This document shows positions 25,416 through 36,137 of a stretch of DNA of 64,000 bases, in pieces. The stretch's first letter is position 1; each line of letters opens with the position of its first letter. The position numbers were made by a program, and so were the translations under genes. Under the pieces are notes generated by a model. The model worked only from the letters and a program-made list of their open reading frames with translations, did no database searches and had not been told where the DNA came from. The stretch comes from Bradyrhizobium australiense (GTDB lineage: Bacteria > Pseudomonadota > Alphaproteobacteria > Rhizobiales > Xanthobacteraceae), in NCBI RefSeq assembly GCF_013114825.1, contig NZ_JAAVLX010000004.1, forward strand, positions 372,001 through 436,000, read 5' to 3'.

Positions 25416-25952
25416 CTACGCAGCCGGCTTCTTCTTCGGCTTGGCGCCCCTTGCCGGCGCCACCGGCTCGGGTGCACGCTCGATCGACGTCAGGCGTCCG
25501 GCGGTGAAGGTGTAGATGCCGGCCCGCTGGCCGCGCGAGTAGCTGACGACTGCCACGCGGTCACCACGCGGGTTGTTGGAAAGGCTGACATTGTCGGGCG
25601 CACCGATCCCACGCACGACGTCGCATTCGGTATGACCCAGCGCAACTGTTCCCGTGGTCGATGGAGGCGGGCTGCCGGCAGCGCCATTTGCCAGCGCATT
25701 GGCGTCGGTGCCCGGCCCTGCCATCCCGGGACAAGCGCCGTCGGCACTGACGAGTTCATCCGGCGTCACTGGTTTGGTCGGGGTGAGCGGCGGCGTTTCG
25801 ATCGAGACGTTTCGGATGAACACGCGTCCGGAGCGCGAAAACCAGTCCGCATCCTTCGACAGCAGGTCTGATGCACCCGAGCAGCCCGCAAGCGCAGGTC
25901 CGAGCAGCAACAAAATCAGCAGTGGCTTTCGATCGATTGTTCCGCGTCGCAC
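25416..25952 (-). CDS. Putative lipoprotein, BamE/SmpA-like C-terminal domain
   Basis: A GTG start gives 178 residues. The N-terminus is a lipoprotein signal: hydrophobic LLILLLLGPALAG then Cys24 in LAGC, so it should be lipid-anchored. The central part is Pro/Gly-rich. The C-terminal TECDVVRGIGAPDNVSL followed by VAVVSYSRGQRAGIYTFTAGRL resembles the small BamE/SmpA fold. The tail is Lys/Pro-rich. Outer-membrane location and the BamE link are inferences; no partner gene is near. Confidence 0.65.
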   Translation of the reverse strand: MRRGTIDRKPLLILLLLGPALAGCSGASDLLSKDADWFSRSGRVFIRNVSIETPPLTPTKPVTPDELVSADGACPGMAGPGTDANALANGAAGSPPPSTTGTVALGHTECDVVRGIGAPDNVSLSNNPRGDRVAVVSYSRGQRAGIYTFTAGRLTSIERAPEPVAPARGAKPKKKPAA

Positions 25953-26108
25953 GCTAAACCCAGGCTCCTACCCCTTGCTGTAAGCATTTGTCCGACCATC
26001 ACTTTGCGGCACGACCATGGCTACCCGCAAGGTCCGGCGCAGAAACCTCAGATTATCATTAATTCCCAAGGATCGCTGATTCCAAGGATCGCTAGTTTCC
26101 ACGCATCT

Positions 26109-26561
26109 CTATTGCCGCCGTTGCCAGCGCCCCCGCTCATCGGGCTGCCAATAAGTCACCTCGAAACCCCGCGCCTTGCAATCGGCCCAGGCGCTGCGCG
26201 CCGCGGTCAGCGCGTCGGCATCGTCTCCGTTGAAGACCAGCACCACCCGTTCGTAGCTGTCGCAGTCGGCCGGCAACGCCGCGTTGTCGATCAGGAACCT
26301 GACATTGGCGCGGTTCGGATTGCTCTCCTCTATCGAGAGAATGATGGGCTGGTCCTGGGCATCGCCGGCGCGCCATGTGGCGTGCGGCAGGAACGAATCG
26401 TCGCTGTAGGTCCACAAATGTGCATCGAGCGCCTCGGTGCGCTCCGGCGAAGTCGATTGCACGACCGCGCGCCAGCCTCGCTCGAGCGATTTTTCCAAGA
26501 GCGGCGGCAATACGCTTTCGAGCGACATGGCCTGCAAATGGTAGAACAGGACTTCCGTCAT
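26109..26561 (-). CDS. holC: DNA polymerase III chi subunit
   Basis: The 150-residue protein opens MTEVLFYHLQ and carries the chi pattern (VLPPLLEKSLERGWRAVVQ, LDAHLWTYSDDSFLPHA, FLIDNAALP, RVVLVFNGDD). Chi links the clamp loader to single-strand binding protein. It lies 15 bases after pepA on the same strand, an order common in alphaproteobacteria. Two direct copies of CCAAGGATCGCT lie just downstream (26066 and 26082). Confidence 0.93.
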   Translation of the reverse strand: MTEVLFYHLQAMSLESVLPPLLEKSLERGWRAVVQSTSPERTEALDAHLWTYSDDSFLPHATWRAGDAQDQPIILSIEESNPNRANVRFLIDNAALPADCDSYERVVLVFNGDDADALTAARSAWADCKARGFEVTYWQPDERGRWQRRQ

Positions 26562-26576
26562 CCGGATGCGACCAAA

Positions 26577-28079
26577 TTACTTCGTGGCTTCGTAATATTC
26601 CGCGACCAGCCGGTCCAGCAGGCGAACGCCGTAGCCGGATCCCCAACTGTGATTGATGTCGGTTTTCGGCGCGCCCATCGCGGTGCCCGCGACATCGAGA
26701 TGCGCCCAAGGCGTGTTGTCGACAAACCGCTGCAGGAACTGGGCGGCGGTGATCGAGCCGCCGTGGCGACCGCCGGTGTTCTTCATGTCGGCAAACTGCG
26801 AATCGATCAGCTTGTCGTATTCGGGACCGAGCGGCATGCGCCAGACGCGCTCGCCGGTTTCGTTTCCGATTCGGGTCAACCGCTCCGCCAACTCGTCGTT
26901 GTTGGAGAACATGCCTGAATATTCCGTACCCAGCGCAACCATGATCGCGCCGGTGAGTGTTGCGAGATCGACCATGAATTTGGGTTTGAACTTCTTCGCC
27001 ACGTACCAGAGCACGTCGGCCAGCACCAGCCGGCCTTCGGCGTCGGTGTTGATGATCTCGATGGTCTGCCCCGACATCGAGGTGACGATATCGCCGGGGC
27101 GCTGCGCGTTACCATCGGGCATGTTCTCGACCAGGCCGATGGCGCCGACCGCGTTGACCTTCGCCTTGCGCGCCGCCAGTGCATGCATCAGCCCGACCAC
27201 GCAGGCCGCGCCTCCCATGTCGCCCTTCATGTCCTCCATGCTGGCGGCGCCCTTGATGGAGATACCGCCAGTATCGAAGCAGACGCCCTTGCCGACGAAA
27301 GCGACCGGCTGATCGCCTTTCTTGCCGCCGTTCCAGCGCATGATCACGGTGCGGCCGGGCTGGGTCGAACCCTGTGCGACACCGAGCAAGGCACCCATGC
27401 CGAGCTTCTTCATCGCCTTGACGTCGAGCACCTCGACATCGACGCCGAGCTTCTTGAGCTGGCTCGCGCGACGCGCGAATTCTACCGGGTACAAGACGTT
27501 CGGCGGCTCGTTGACGAGTTCGCGCGCGATGATCACGCCGTCGACGACATGGGACGCGGGCGCAAGCGCTTTTCGCGCGGCGGCGACGTCCGCAACGGCA
27601 ATCGAAACGTCGGCGCGAAGCGCGCCGTTCTCGCCGTCCTTCTTCTTGGTCTTGTAGCGGTCGAATTTATACGCACGCAGCCGGAGGCCCGACGCGAGCG
27701 CGGCGGCCGAATCGGGCTGCATGGCCCCCTCAGGCAGTTCGGCGATCACGGTGACCGCTTCGCTGGCGGCGTTGAGCTTGCCCGCCGTCACCCCGCCGAA
27801 CTTGAGAAAATCCTTCTCCTTGATGTCGGCCGCCTTGCCGACGCCGACGACGATCAGGCGCTCCGCCTTGATTCCATCCGGCGCCGGAATATCGAGCGTC
27901 GATCCGCTTTTGCCCTTGAACTGGTTGGCAGCCGCCGCCCGCTTGACGGTATCGGCCGCCTTCCCCAGCGCTTTCCGCGTCACCTCGCCGAACTTCAGTG
28001 CGTCGTCGCAAAACACCACGAGAACGCCGCGCGGGGGAGCGGAAAAAGCGACAAAGCCGACCTTGACGGCGTCGGTCAT
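26577..28079 (-). CDS. pepA: Leucyl aminopeptidase (M17)
   Basis: The ATG at 28079 with GGAGG 8 bases upstream gives 500 residues, the family length. The C-terminal catalytic domain has the M17 signature [12 protein letters not shown], which contributes metal-binding Asp and Glu and the catalytic Arg; the Lys motif is in [12 protein letters not shown]. Substrates are N-terminal residues of short peptides. It is probably a cytoplasmic hexamer with two metal ions per subunit. It diverges from the lptF operon and is followed by holC. Confidence 0.96.
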   Translation of the reverse strand: MTDAVKVGFVAFSAPPRGVLVVFCDDALKFGEVTRKALGKAADTVKRAAAANQFKGKSGSTLDIPAPDGIKAERLIVVGVGKAADIKEKDFLKFGGVTAGKLNAASEAVTVIAELPEGAMQPDSAAALASGLRLRAYKFDRYKTKKKDGENGALRADVSIAVADVAAARKALAPASHVVDGVIIARELVNEPPNVLYPVEFARRASQLKKLGVDVEVLDVKAMKKLGMGALLGVAQGSTQPGRTVIMRWNGGKKGDQPVAFVGKGVCFDTGGISIKGAASMEDMKGDMGGAACVVGLMHALAARKAKVNAVGAIGLVENMPDGNAQRPGDIVTSMSGQTIEIINTDAEGRLVLADVLWYVAKKFKPKFMVDLATLTGAIMVALGTEYSGMFSNNDELAERLTRIGNETGERVWRMPLGPEYDKLIDSQFADMKNTGGRHGGSITAAQFLQRFVDNTPWAHLDVAGTAMGAPKTDINHSWGSGYGVRLLDRLVAEYYEATK

Positions 28080-28425
28080 GAGTAAATCCTCCAGAATCAG
28101 GGCTGTCTTGCGGGGCCGGATTCGGTCCGCATTATGGAATGTTCTCTTCGGTAACGGCCCAAATCGCTCGGGACCTGATGTTTTCGGCACTATGGCCTGT
28201 CAGCCGCACCACTGCCAAGCTCCGCAGTGGCGGGAACGCCACATGAGGCGAATTATTAACCGTATCGAGGGGACGCCACGGCCCGGCCATTTTGTTGACG
28301 GATCAAGGGGATGGTAGTGAGAATACAAGCGGATGACGATTGGCGGCCCGACCAATGGGGAACCCTCAAAGAGGGATTGGTCGGAGCTGCCCTTTGGGCG
28401 TGCAAGGTGGGATCGCGCGGTAACA
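28080..28425. other. Divergent intergenic region between pepA and lptF
   Basis: No gene is supported here. It must hold the promoters of pepA-holC and of lptF. A TTGACG at 28295 with weak -10 candidates is the best partial promoter for lptF. Confidence 0.5.
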
Positions 28426-29595
28426 ATGGGGTCGATCGACAGGTACATTTTCCGCACGACGCTCGCGTCGTTTGCGCTGGTCCTGGTCAGCCTCACCGGC
28501 GTGATCTGGATTACGCAGGCGTTGCGCGGCATCGACCTGATGACCAGCCAAGGCCAGACCATCATCACCTTTCTCGGCATCACCAGCCTGGTCATCCCGG
28601 CGCTGATTTTGATCATCGCCCCGATCGCGTTGATGATCGCGATCTCCCACACGCTGAACAAGCTCGCCACCGATTCTGAAATCATCGTGATGAACGCCGC
28701 CGGCTTCTCGCCATTCCGGCTGTTCCGCCCGTTTTTCTACGCGACCTGCGTGGTGGCGCTGATGGTTGCGTTCATCGGCTCCTATCTCGCCCCCGACGGC
28801 ATGCGCCGGATCAAGCAATGGGACGCCGAGATCACGGCCGACGTGCTGACCAATATCCTGCAGCCCGGCCGTTTCGCCCAGCTCGACCAGAACCTGACGA
28901 TTCGCATCCGCGAACGGCAGCCAGGCGGCGTGCTCGCCGGCATTTTCGTCGATGACCGTCGCGATCCCAAGGAGCGCGTCACCATCATTGCCGATCACGG
29001 CACGGTGTTGAAGAACGAGAGCGGCTCCTATCTGGTGCTGGAGGACGGCAACCTCGAACGTTTCGAGGCGGGAAAGCGCGATCCGGCCTTTGTGGCGTTC
29101 GTTCGTTACGCCTTCGACATGTCGAAATTCTCCAATCGCGGCCGCGACGTCGCACTGGGGATTCGCGAACGCTACCTCTGGGAACTGATCTCGCCCTCGG
29201 AAGACGATCCGATTTTCAACCAATTGTCCGGACAGTTTCTCGCCGAGTTGCATGATCGCTTCCTGGCGCCGGTCTATCCCTTCGCCTTTGCTGTCCTGAC
29301 CTTTGCTTTCCTCGGCACGCCGCGCACCACGCGCCAGAGCCGCAATTTTTCGATCGGTGGGTCTATCCTGGCGGTGTTTGGCCTCCGCATGGCGGGGTTC
29401 GCCTGCTCTGTGATGACGGTGAAGACGCCAATGATGGCTCTCGTGCAGTATTCGATGCTGTTCGGCGCAATCGGCGTCGGGCTGTGGATGATCGTCGGCG
29501 GCGTCGTGGTGGAACCGCCGGCTGCACTGGTGGAGGCCGTCAACAGGTCGAATGCGCGGCTTGCGCGGCTCTTCGGACGGCCCGCCACCGCATGA
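28426..29595 (+). CDS. lptF: LPS export permease LptF
   Basis: With the ATG at 28426 (MGSIDRYIFRTTLASFALVL) the protein has 389 residues. It has the YjgP/YjgQ topology: three membrane helices, a periplasmic jellyroll (about 130-270), then three more helices. LptF with LptG and LptB forms the inner-membrane ABC transporter that lifts lipopolysaccharide out of the bilayer. A start 31 codons upstream is open but the extra residues are not typical. It overlaps lptG by four bases. Confidence 0.95.
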   Translation: MGSIDRYIFRTTLASFALVLVSLTGVIWITQALRGIDLMTSQGQTIITFLGITSLVIPALILIIAPIALMIAISHTLNKLATDSEIIVMNAAGFSPFRLFRPFFYATCVVALMVAFIGSYLAPDGMRRIKQWDAEITADVLTNILQPGRFAQLDQNLTIRIRERQPGGVLAGIFVDDRRDPKERVTIIADHGTVLKNESGSYLVLEDGNLERFEAGKRDPAFVAFVRYAFDMSKFSNRGRDVALGIRERYLWELISPSEDDPIFNQLSGQFLAELHDRFLAPVYPFAFAVLTFAFLGTPRTTRQSRNFSIGGSILAVFGLRMAGFACSVMTVKTPMMALVQYSMLFGAIGVGLWMIVGGVVVEPPAALVEAVNRSNARLARLFGRPATA

Positions 29596-30689
29596 GCATG
29601 ATGACCAACACGCTCGGGCGATACTTTGCCGGCCGCTTCCTGGTCTCGGCGGTGGGCGTGTTTGCGAGCATTTTCGTGCTGCTCGTGTTGGTCGACTACA
29701 TCGAAATGGTCCGCAAGACCTCAGGCCTCGTATCGGCATCCGCAATTACGGTGGCGCAGACATCGCTGTACCGGGTACCGCAACTGCTCGAAAAGCTGAT
29801 GCCGTTCTGCGTCCTGATCGGCGCGATGACCTGCTATCTCGCGCTATCGCGGCGGCTGGAGCTGGTGGTCGCGCGTGCGGCCGGCGTATCCGCCTGGCAG
29901 TTCATCTCGCCGGCGCTGGCAAGCTCGATCATCTTGGGCACCCTGGCGACGGTTGCCTATAACCCAATGTCGGCGAACCTGCGCGAATTATCCAAGCGGA
30001 TGGAGGCCGAACTGTTCGGCTCGGCGCCCGGCGGCGGCATTCAGGATGCATCCGGCTTCTGGCTCAACCAGATCAACAGCGACGGTCAGTCGATCATCAA
30101 TGCGGCGCGCAGCGAGCAGCAGGGTGTCCGGCTGACGGGACTGACCGTGTTCCGGTTCGATACCGATCTGCAGTTCAAGGAGCGAATCGAAGCGCGCGAG
30201 GCCTCCCTTGAGGAAGGTCGCTGGGCCTTCAAATCGGTACGACGATACTCCCTAGATAAACCCGCGGTTGATCAGGAGAGCTATTACCTCTCGACCACCC
30301 TGACCCCGGCCCAGGTGCGTAACAGTTTCTCCACCCCCGAAACCGTGTCTTTTTGGCAACTGCCCGGCTATATCCGCTCTTCCGAAAGCTCCGGCTTCGC
30401 GACCGCAGGCTACCGTCTGCAGTATCATAAGCTCATCGCACAGCCGTTTTTGCTGGCTGCAATGGTGATGTTGGCGGCTTCCGTCAGCCTTCGCTTCTTC
30501 CGGATGGGCGGCGTGCAAAAGATGGTTTTAAGTGGCGTGGGCGCAGGCTTTCTGCTCTACGTTCTATCGAAAGTTACTGAGGATTTGAGCAAGGCTGAGT
30601 TGATGCATCCCATCGCTGCGGCGTGGTTGCCCGTCTGTGTGGGTGGCCTCACCGGCTTTTTGGCCTTGTTGTACCAGGAGGACGGGTAG
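29592..30689 (+). CDS. lptG: LPS export permease LptG
   Basis: The ATG at 29592 overlaps the lptF stop. The 365-residue protein has the same six-helix plus periplasmic jellyroll architecture (first helix GRYFAGRFLVSAVGVFASIFVLL, conserved LPQLLEKLMPFCVLIGAM-like region). Its stop codon TAG shares its last base with the GTG start of lptD, so three genes are translationally coupled. Confidence 0.95.
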   Translation: MSMMTNTLGRYFAGRFLVSAVGVFASIFVLLVLVDYIEMVRKTSGLVSASAITVAQTSLYRVPQLLEKLMPFCVLIGAMTCYLALSRRLELVVARAAGVSAWQFISPALASSIILGTLATVAYNPMSANLRELSKRMEAELFGSAPGGGIQDASGFWLNQINSDGQSIINAARSEQQGVRLTGLTVFRFDTDLQFKERIEAREASLEEGRWAFKSVRRYSLDKPAVDQESYYLSTTLTPAQVRNSFSTPETVSFWQLPGYIRSSESSGFATAGYRLQYHKLIAQPFLLAAMVMLAASVSLRFFRMGGVQKMVLSGVGAGFLLYVLSKVTEDLSKAELMHPIAAAWLPVCVGGLTGFLALLYQEDG

Positions 30690-33184
30690 TGGCCGTTGTC
30701 GCCGCCCGCCAGTTGAGGTCGCCTGCGTTCAGGCGGTGCACCACCGTGCGCCGCTATCGAGCCCGCTTGGCCGCCGTTGGCGCCCCCATGTTTGCCCTGC
30801 TCGCCGGGCTGGTTTTCGGCGGCACGATCGAGCTTGCCCTGACGGTACCGGCCGCGGCGCAAAGCTTTACGTACAATCCGCGCCCGCCCAAGCCGTCGCC
30901 GCGCCCCGTCAACAATGACGGCAAGATGCTCGTGCAAGCGGTCGAGGTGGACTATGACTACAACAACCAGCGCGTGTCGGCGGTCGGCAACGTGCAGATG
31001 TTCTACAACGGCACCAGCGTGGAGGCCGACAAGGTCATTTACGACCAGAAGACCAAGCGGCTGCATGCGGAAGGCAACATCCGCCTGACCGATGCGGAAG
31101 GCAAAGTCACCTACGCCAACATCATGGATCTGAGCGACGACTACCGTGACGGTTTCGTCGACTCGCTGCGCGTCGATACCGCCGATGACACGCGTATGGC
31201 GGCGACGCGCGCCGACCGTTCCGCCGGCAATTACACCGTGTTCGAAAACGGCGTCTATACCGCCTGCGCGCCGTGCAAGGACAATCCGAAGAAGCCGCCG
31301 CTGTGGCAGGTCAAGGGTGCCCGCATCATCCACGACCAGACCGACAAGATGCTGTACTTCGAAAACGCGCAGCTCGAATTCTTCGGCGTGCCGATGGCGT
31401 ATCTGCCGTATTTCTCGACGCCCGATCCGACCGTCAAGCGCAAGACCGGCTTCCTGATGCCGGCCTACAGCACGGTTTCGACCTACGGCTACGGTGTCGA
31501 AACCCCGTTCTACTGGGCGATCGCGCCGGACTATGATGCGACCTTCAACCCGCGCTTCACGACGCGGCAAGGCGTGCTGCTCCAGGGCGAATTCCGCCAG
31601 CGCCTGATCAACGGCTCGTATCAGATCCGCGCCTACGGCATCGATCAGCTCGACCGCAGCGCGTTCACCGGTCAGCCCGGCGACCGCCAATTCCGCGGCG
31701 GCGTCGACACCAAGGGCCAGTTCGCGCTGAACGACAAATGGGTCTGGGGTTGGGACGGTGTCCTGCTGTCGGACTATTACTTCTTCTCGGACTACCGGCT
31801 GGCCCAATACAAGGATCCGCTGGGCTCGTTCCTGAGCCTGCCGACGGAAGCGATTTCGCAGCTCTATCTGACCGGTGTTGGCAATCGCAGCTTCTTCGAT
31901 GCGCGCACGATCTATTACCTCTCCTATTCCGGCAGCCAGGACAAGGTGCCGGTGATCCATCCGGTGATCGACTATTCCAACGTCTTCAATCACCCGATTC
32001 TCGGCGGCGAGGTCAACTACAAGACGAACTTCACCAGCCTGTCGCGCACGACCGCGGCCTTCGATCCGATCACGACGCTGGCCAACACCAACGGCCTGTG
32101 CCTCACAGCATCGGCCGATCCGCTGGCCCGAATCCCCTCGCAGTGCCTGCTGCGCGGCATGCCCGGCACCTACACGCGGCTGACCGCCGAAGCGCAGTGG
32201 CGGCGCTCGTACACCGATCCGATCGGTCAGATCTGGACGCCGTTTGCGATTCTGCGCGCCGACGCGATCGACGCCTCGATTTCGAACCAGCCCGGCGTTT
32301 CGAATTTCTTGCCGGTCGGCGACACCCAGGCCGTCCGCCTGATGCCGACCGTCGGCCTCGAATATCGCTACCCCTTCATCAACGTTCAGCCCTGGGGCAC
32401 CACCACGGTCGAGCCGATCGCGCAGATCATCCTTCGTCCGAACGAAACCTACGCCGGCAAACTGCCGAACGAAGACGCGCAGAGCATGGTGTTCGACGCC
32501 AGCAACCTGTTCGCGATCGACAAGTTCTCCGGCTACGACCGCGTCGAGGGCGGCGGCCGCGCCAATGTTGGCGTGCAGGCAACCACGCAGTTCGATCGCG
32601 GCGGCAGCGTCAATGTGCTGTTCGGCCAATCCTACCAGTTGTTCGGCCTGAATTCGTTCGCGGTGGCGGACGTGACCAACACCGCGCTCAATTCCGGGCT
32701 GCAGAACACCCGCTCCGACTACGTCGCCCGCGTCAATTACTCGCCGAACCGGACCTATACGTTCAGCGTGCGCTCGCGCATGGATGAAGCGACGATGAAC
32801 GTCAATCGCTTCGAAGCCGAAGGACGCGCCTCGTTTGACCGCTGGTCGGTCAGCATGATGTACGGCAACTATGCTGCCCAGCCGGAACTCGGGTACCTGA
32901 CCAGGCGCGAAGGCTTGCTCGGCAGCGCTTCCATCAAGGTGGCGTCGAACTGGGTGGTGTCGGGAGCCGCACGCTGGGATCTTGAAGCCAACAAGCTGAA
33001 CCAGTACATCATCGGCGCCGGCTATGTGGACGATTGCTTCGTGCTGGCTGCCAACTACGTCACCTCCTATACCTACTCCGCCGGGACGACGCCGCCGGTG
33101 CTCAACCATGCTTTCATGCTGCAGATCGGCCTGCGGACCATTGCGAATTCGTCCTCGTCGGCCGGCAGCAGCGGCATTCAGTAA
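30689..33184 (+). CDS. lptD: LPS-assembly outer membrane protein LptD
   Basis: AGGAGG sits 7 bases before a GTG at 30689, giving 831 residues; the signal peptide (about 35-60, ending VPAAAQS) is preceded by a long basic stretch. The OstA jellyroll (VDYDYNNQRVSAVGNVQMFY, about 90-190) and the large C-terminal barrel (LptD_C) are intact. LptD receives lipopolysaccharide from the periplasmic bridge and inserts it into the outer leaflet. It follows lptG directly, and surA, which helps fold such barrels, follows it. Confidence 0.95.
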   Translation: MAVVAARQLRSPAFRRCTTVRRYRARLAAVGAPMFALLAGLVFGGTIELALTVPAAAQSFTYNPRPPKPSPRPVNNDGKMLVQAVEVDYDYNNQRVSAVGNVQMFYNGTSVEADKVIYDQKTKRLHAEGNIRLTDAEGKVTYANIMDLSDDYRDGFVDSLRVDTADDTRMAATRADRSAGNYTVFENGVYTACAPCKDNPKKPPLWQVKGARIIHDQTDKMLYFENAQLEFFGVPMAYLPYFSTPDPTVKRKTGFLMPAYSTVSTYGYGVETPFYWAIAPDYDATFNPRFTTRQGVLLQGEFRQRLINGSYQIRAYGIDQLDRSAFTGQPGDRQFRGGVDTKGQFALNDKWVWGWDGVLLSDYYFFSDYRLAQYKDPLGSFLSLPTEAISQLYLTGVGNRSFFDARTIYYLSYSGSQDKVPVIHPVIDYSNVFNHPILGGEVNYKTNFTSLSRTTAAFDPITTLANTNGLCLTASADPLARIPSQCLLRGMPGTYTRLTAEAQWRRSYTDPIGQIWTPFAILRADAIDASISNQPGVSNFLPVGDTQAVRLMPTVGLEYRYPFINVQPWGTTTVEPIAQIILRPNETYAGKLPNEDAQSMVFDASNLFAIDKFSGYDRVEGGGRANVGVQATTQFDRGGSVNVLFGQSYQLFGLNSFAVADVTNTALNSGLQNTRSDYVARVNYSPNRTYTFSVRSRMDEATMNVNRFEAEGRASFDRWSVSMMYGNYAAQPELGYLTRREGLLGSASIKVASNWVVSGAARWDLEANKLNQYIIGAGYVDDCFVLAANYVTSYTYSAGTTPPVLNHAFMLQIGLRTIANSSSSAGSSGIQ

Positions 33185-33252
33185 CGTGAGGCCCGAGCTT
33201 GCCGGACAGTACCCAGCGCGCTACGCGGTACGAATTGGTTGATACGGCTGAC

Positions 33253-34200
33253 ATGACCATGACGACCATGACGTTCCTTTCTCGCCGATGTTGGTCCCTG
33301 ATCGCCGGCGCCGCCGTCGCGCTTGCCGTGCTGGCCGGCGGCGCTTCACCGCTGCAAGCGCAGTCCGTGGTGGTGATGGTCAACGGCGAGCCCATCACCA
33401 GTCTCGATATCGAGCAGCGCACCAAGCTCAATTTCCTGACCACGCGGAAGCAGATGCCGCGGCAGGAGATCATCGAGGAACTGATCAACGAAAAGGTGAA
33501 AATCAAGGAAGCCAAACGGTTCGGTGTCGACCCGTCGGCGAGCGATATGGATCAGGCCTTTGCGGGCATGAGCCAGCGGATGCGTCTGTCGCCTGAACAA
33601 TTGACCAAATCCCTGGAGAGCCAGGGCGTCCGGCCGGAAACGCTCAAAGCCCGCCTCAAGGCCGAAATGGTCTGGGGCAGTCTGGTGCGCGGCCGTTTCA
33701 AGGAGAGCCTGCAGGTCGGCGAGAAAGACGTTGCCGCCGCCGCCCAGCAAGGCGGCGAACCGACCCAAACGGATGCGTTCGAATACAAGCTGCAGCCGAT
33801 CGTGCTGATCGTGCCGCGCGGTTCGGCGCAAAGCGCGATCGACTTGCGGCGCAAGGAAGCGGATTCCTTGCGTGAGCGTGTCCAGACCTGCGAGCAGGCC
33901 AATTCCTACTTCAAGTCGATGCAGAATGCCGCGATCCGCGACATCGTCACCAAGACTTCGGCCGACATTCCCGGCCCGCTTCGCGAACTCCTGGACAAGA
34001 CGCCGATCGGTCATCTGACCCCGCCCGAGATCACCAAACAGGGCGTCGAGATGGTGGCGTTGTGCGACCGCAAGCCGACCAAGATCGACACGCCGAAGAA
34101 GCGGGAAATCCGGGAAAAGATGTACGCGCAGAAGTACGAGGCAAAGTCGAAGGCTTACCTGGCCGACATCCGCAAAGCCGCGATGATCGAATATCGTTGA
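33253..34200 (+). CDS. surA: SurA-like periplasmic chaperone / peptidyl-prolyl isomerase
   Basis: From the ATG at 33253 the protein has 315 residues: signal peptide (about 5-37), SurA N-terminal domain (VVVMVNGEPITSLDIEQRTK, NEKVKIKEAKRFGV, LSPEQLTKSLESQGV), then a divergent parvulin-type region. The rotamase part lacks an obvious intact active-site motif, so it may act mainly as a chaperone. A TTG at 33199 would add 18 residues. The gene sits between lptD and pdxA, the usual place for surA. Confidence 0.88.
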   Translation: MTMTTMTFLSRRCWSLIAGAAVALAVLAGGASPLQAQSVVVMVNGEPITSLDIEQRTKLNFLTTRKQMPRQEIIEELINEKVKIKEAKRFGVDPSASDMDQAFAGMSQRMRLSPEQLTKSLESQGVRPETLKARLKAEMVWGSLVRGRFKESLQVGEKDVAAAAQQGGEPTQTDAFEYKLQPIVLIVPRGSAQSAIDLRRKEADSLRERVQTCEQANSYFKSMQNAAIRDIVTKTSADIPGPLRELLDKTPIGHLTPPEITKQGVEMVALCDRKPTKIDTPKKREIREKMYAQKYEAKSKAYLADIRKAAMIEYR

Positions 34201-35246
34201 TGGCCAGGGATCCCAAGTCCAAGGATTCGAAGTCCGAGGCTCCAGCCAAGGCGCTCGCGCTAACATCCGGCGAACCTGCCGGCATCGGCCCCGATATCGC
34301 CCTCGCCGCCTGGCTGCGGCGCGGCGAATTCGACCTCCCGCCGTTTTATCTGCTCGGCGATCGCGCCTTCTTCGCCGAGCGGGCGAAGATCTTGGGATTG
34401 TCCGTCGAACTCGCCGACGCCACCCCTGAAGGAGCGAGCGCGGCATTTGCGAAAGCCCTGCCCGTGGTCGCAACCGGCGAAATCGCAACCGCACGCCCCG
34501 GACACCCCGACCAGACCAGCGCGACCGCGGCGCTTGCTTCGATTCGCTGGGCGGTCGATCATGTCAGGACCGGACGCGCCGGCGCCGTCGTCACCAACCC
34601 GATCGCCAAGAGCGTGCTCTACCGCGCCGGATTTCGCCATCCCGGCCACACCGAGTTTCTCGCCGAGCTTGCCGCCGATGGCGGGAGCGCGCCGCAGCCG
34701 GTGATGATGTTGTGGTCGCCGGCGCTCGCCGTCGTTCCCGTGACCATCCATCTTTCGCTGCGCGAGGCGCTGGCCCAGCTATCGACCGAGCTGATCGTGA
34801 CCACCGCCCGGATTGCAGTTGCCGATCTGAAAGCGCATTTCGGCCTTGCCCGTCCGCGTCTCGCGGTGTCCGGCCTCAATCCGCATGCCGGCGAAGACGG
34901 CTCGCTCGGCAACGAAGACATCGATATCGTCGCGCCCGCCGTTGAAGCGCTGCGCAAGGACGGCATCGACGCCGAGGGCCCATTGCCCGCGGACACCATG
35001 TTCCACGCCGCGGCACGCAAGAGCTACGACTGCGCGATCTGCATGTATCACGACCAGGCGCTGATCCCGATCAAGACCATTGCGTTCGACGACGCCGTCA
35101 ACGTCACGCTCGGATTGCCGTTCATCCGCACCTCGCCGGACCACGGCACCGCCTTCGACATCGCCGGCACTGGCAAGGCCAACCCGTCGAGTCTCGCCGC
35201 GGCGCTGCGGCTCGCCGCGCGCATGGCGGCGACAAAGCCTGCATGA
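34200..35246 (+). CDS. pdxA: 4-hydroxythreonine-4-phosphate dehydrogenase
   Basis: The ATG overlaps the surA stop (TGATG). The 348-residue enzyme oxidises 4-phosphohydroxy-threonine with NAD(P) in pyridoxal-5-phosphate synthesis. Motifs seen: [13 protein letters not shown], metal ligands in [12 protein letters not shown] and [10 protein letters not shown], and [12 protein letters not shown] near the end. A Lys/Ser-rich N-terminal tail (residues 4-18) precedes the domain. It overlaps rsmA by four bases. Confidence 0.96.
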   Translation: MARDPKSKDSKSEAPAKALALTSGEPAGIGPDIALAAWLRRGEFDLPPFYLLGDRAFFAERAKILGLSVELADATPEGASAAFAKALPVVATGEIATARPGHPDQTSATAALASIRWAVDHVRTGRAGAVVTNPIAKSVLYRAGFRHPGHTEFLAELAADGGSAPQPVMMLWSPALAVVPVTIHLSLREALAQLSTELIVTTARIAVADLKAHFGLARPRLAVSGLNPHAGEDGSLGNEDIDIVAPAVEALRKDGIDAEGPLPADTMFHAAARKSYDCAICMYHDQALIPIKTIAFDDAVNVTLGLPFIRTSPDHGTAFDIAGTGKANPSSLAAALRLAARMAATKPA

Positions 35247-36109
35247 ACGCGATCGACGATCTGCCGCCGCTGCGCGAAGTCATCCGCGAACATTCCCTGT
35301 CGGCCCGCAAATCGCTCGGCCAGAATTTTCTGCTCGACCTCAACCTCACCGCACGGATCGCACGCGCCGCCGGCCCGCTCGAAGGCTCCACCGTGATCGA
35401 GGTCGGGCCCGGCCCCGGCGGCTTGACGCGCGCGCTGCTCGCGCTCGGCGCCAAACGCGTCATCGCGGTCGAGCGCGACGAGCGCGCGCTGGCCCCGCTC
35501 GACTATATCGCCAAGCGCTATCCCGGCCGGCTCGAGATCGTGCACGCCGACGCGCAACGCTTCGATCCCCGCCCAATGCTCGGCGGCGAACAGGCAAAAA
35601 TCGTCGCCAACCTGCCCTACAACATCGCAACCGCGCTGCTGGTGGACTGGCTCTCGATCGAGCCATGGCCGCCCTGGTACGATATGATGGTGCTGATGTT
35701 TCAGCGCGAGGTCGCCGAGCGGATCGTCGCCAACGAGAACGACGAGGCCTATGGCCGGCTCGCAGTGCTCGCCAACTGGCGCACAGAGACAAAAATCCTG
35801 TTCGACATTTCTCCCGCCGCGTTCGTACCGCAGCCCAAGGTGACCTCCTCGGTGGTGCGGCTGGCGCCGCGCAGCGCCCCTGAAAGCTGCGACCGCCGCG
35901 CCCTCGAACAGGTGGCGGCCGCGGCTTTTGGCCAGCGCCGAAAGATGCTGCGGCAGAGCCTGAAATCACTCTCGGTCGATCCGGCCCGGCTCGCCGCCGC
36001 CGCACATATCGACGCGACAAGGCGCGCCGAGACCATCCCGATCTCGGGCTTTGTTGCCATGGCCCGCGAATTGGCCGATATACGAAACATAAAAACCCAA
36101 ACGCCCTGA
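35243..36109 (+). CDS. rsmA: 16S rRNA dimethyladenosine transferase
   Basis: The 288-residue enzyme methylates the two adjacent adenosines in the 3'-terminal hairpin of 16S rRNA. Motifs: [12 protein letters not shown] at the N-terminus, SAM-binding [14 protein letters not shown], and the NLPYN catalytic motif. The C-terminal helical domain is complete. Start overlaps the pdxA stop (ATGA). It ends the lpt-surA-pdxA-rsmA run. Confidence 0.97.
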   Translation: MNAIDDLPPLREVIREHSLSARKSLGQNFLLDLNLTARIARAAGPLEGSTVIEVGPGPGGLTRALLALGAKRVIAVERDERALAPLDYIAKRYPGRLEIVHADAQRFDPRPMLGGEQAKIVANLPYNIATALLVDWLSIEPWPPWYDMMVLMFQREVAERIVANENDEAYGRLAVLANWRTETKILFDISPAAFVPQPKVTSSVVRLAPRSAPESCDRRALEQVAAAAFGQRRKMLRQSLKSLSVDPARLAAAAHIDATRRAETIPISGFVAMARELADIRNIKTQTP

Positions 36110-36137
36110 AGAAACGCTTGTTCAAGGAGGTATTGCC

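Noticed and set aside
26066..26093. Two direct copies of CCAAGGATCGCT 16 bases apart
   Set aside because: Only two short copies after holC; more likely local slippage than a functional iteron.
30557..33109. 850-codon minus-strand frame opposite lptD
   Set aside because: It mirrors the codon structure of lptD and lptG and has no recognisable domain, ribosome site or neighbour logic.
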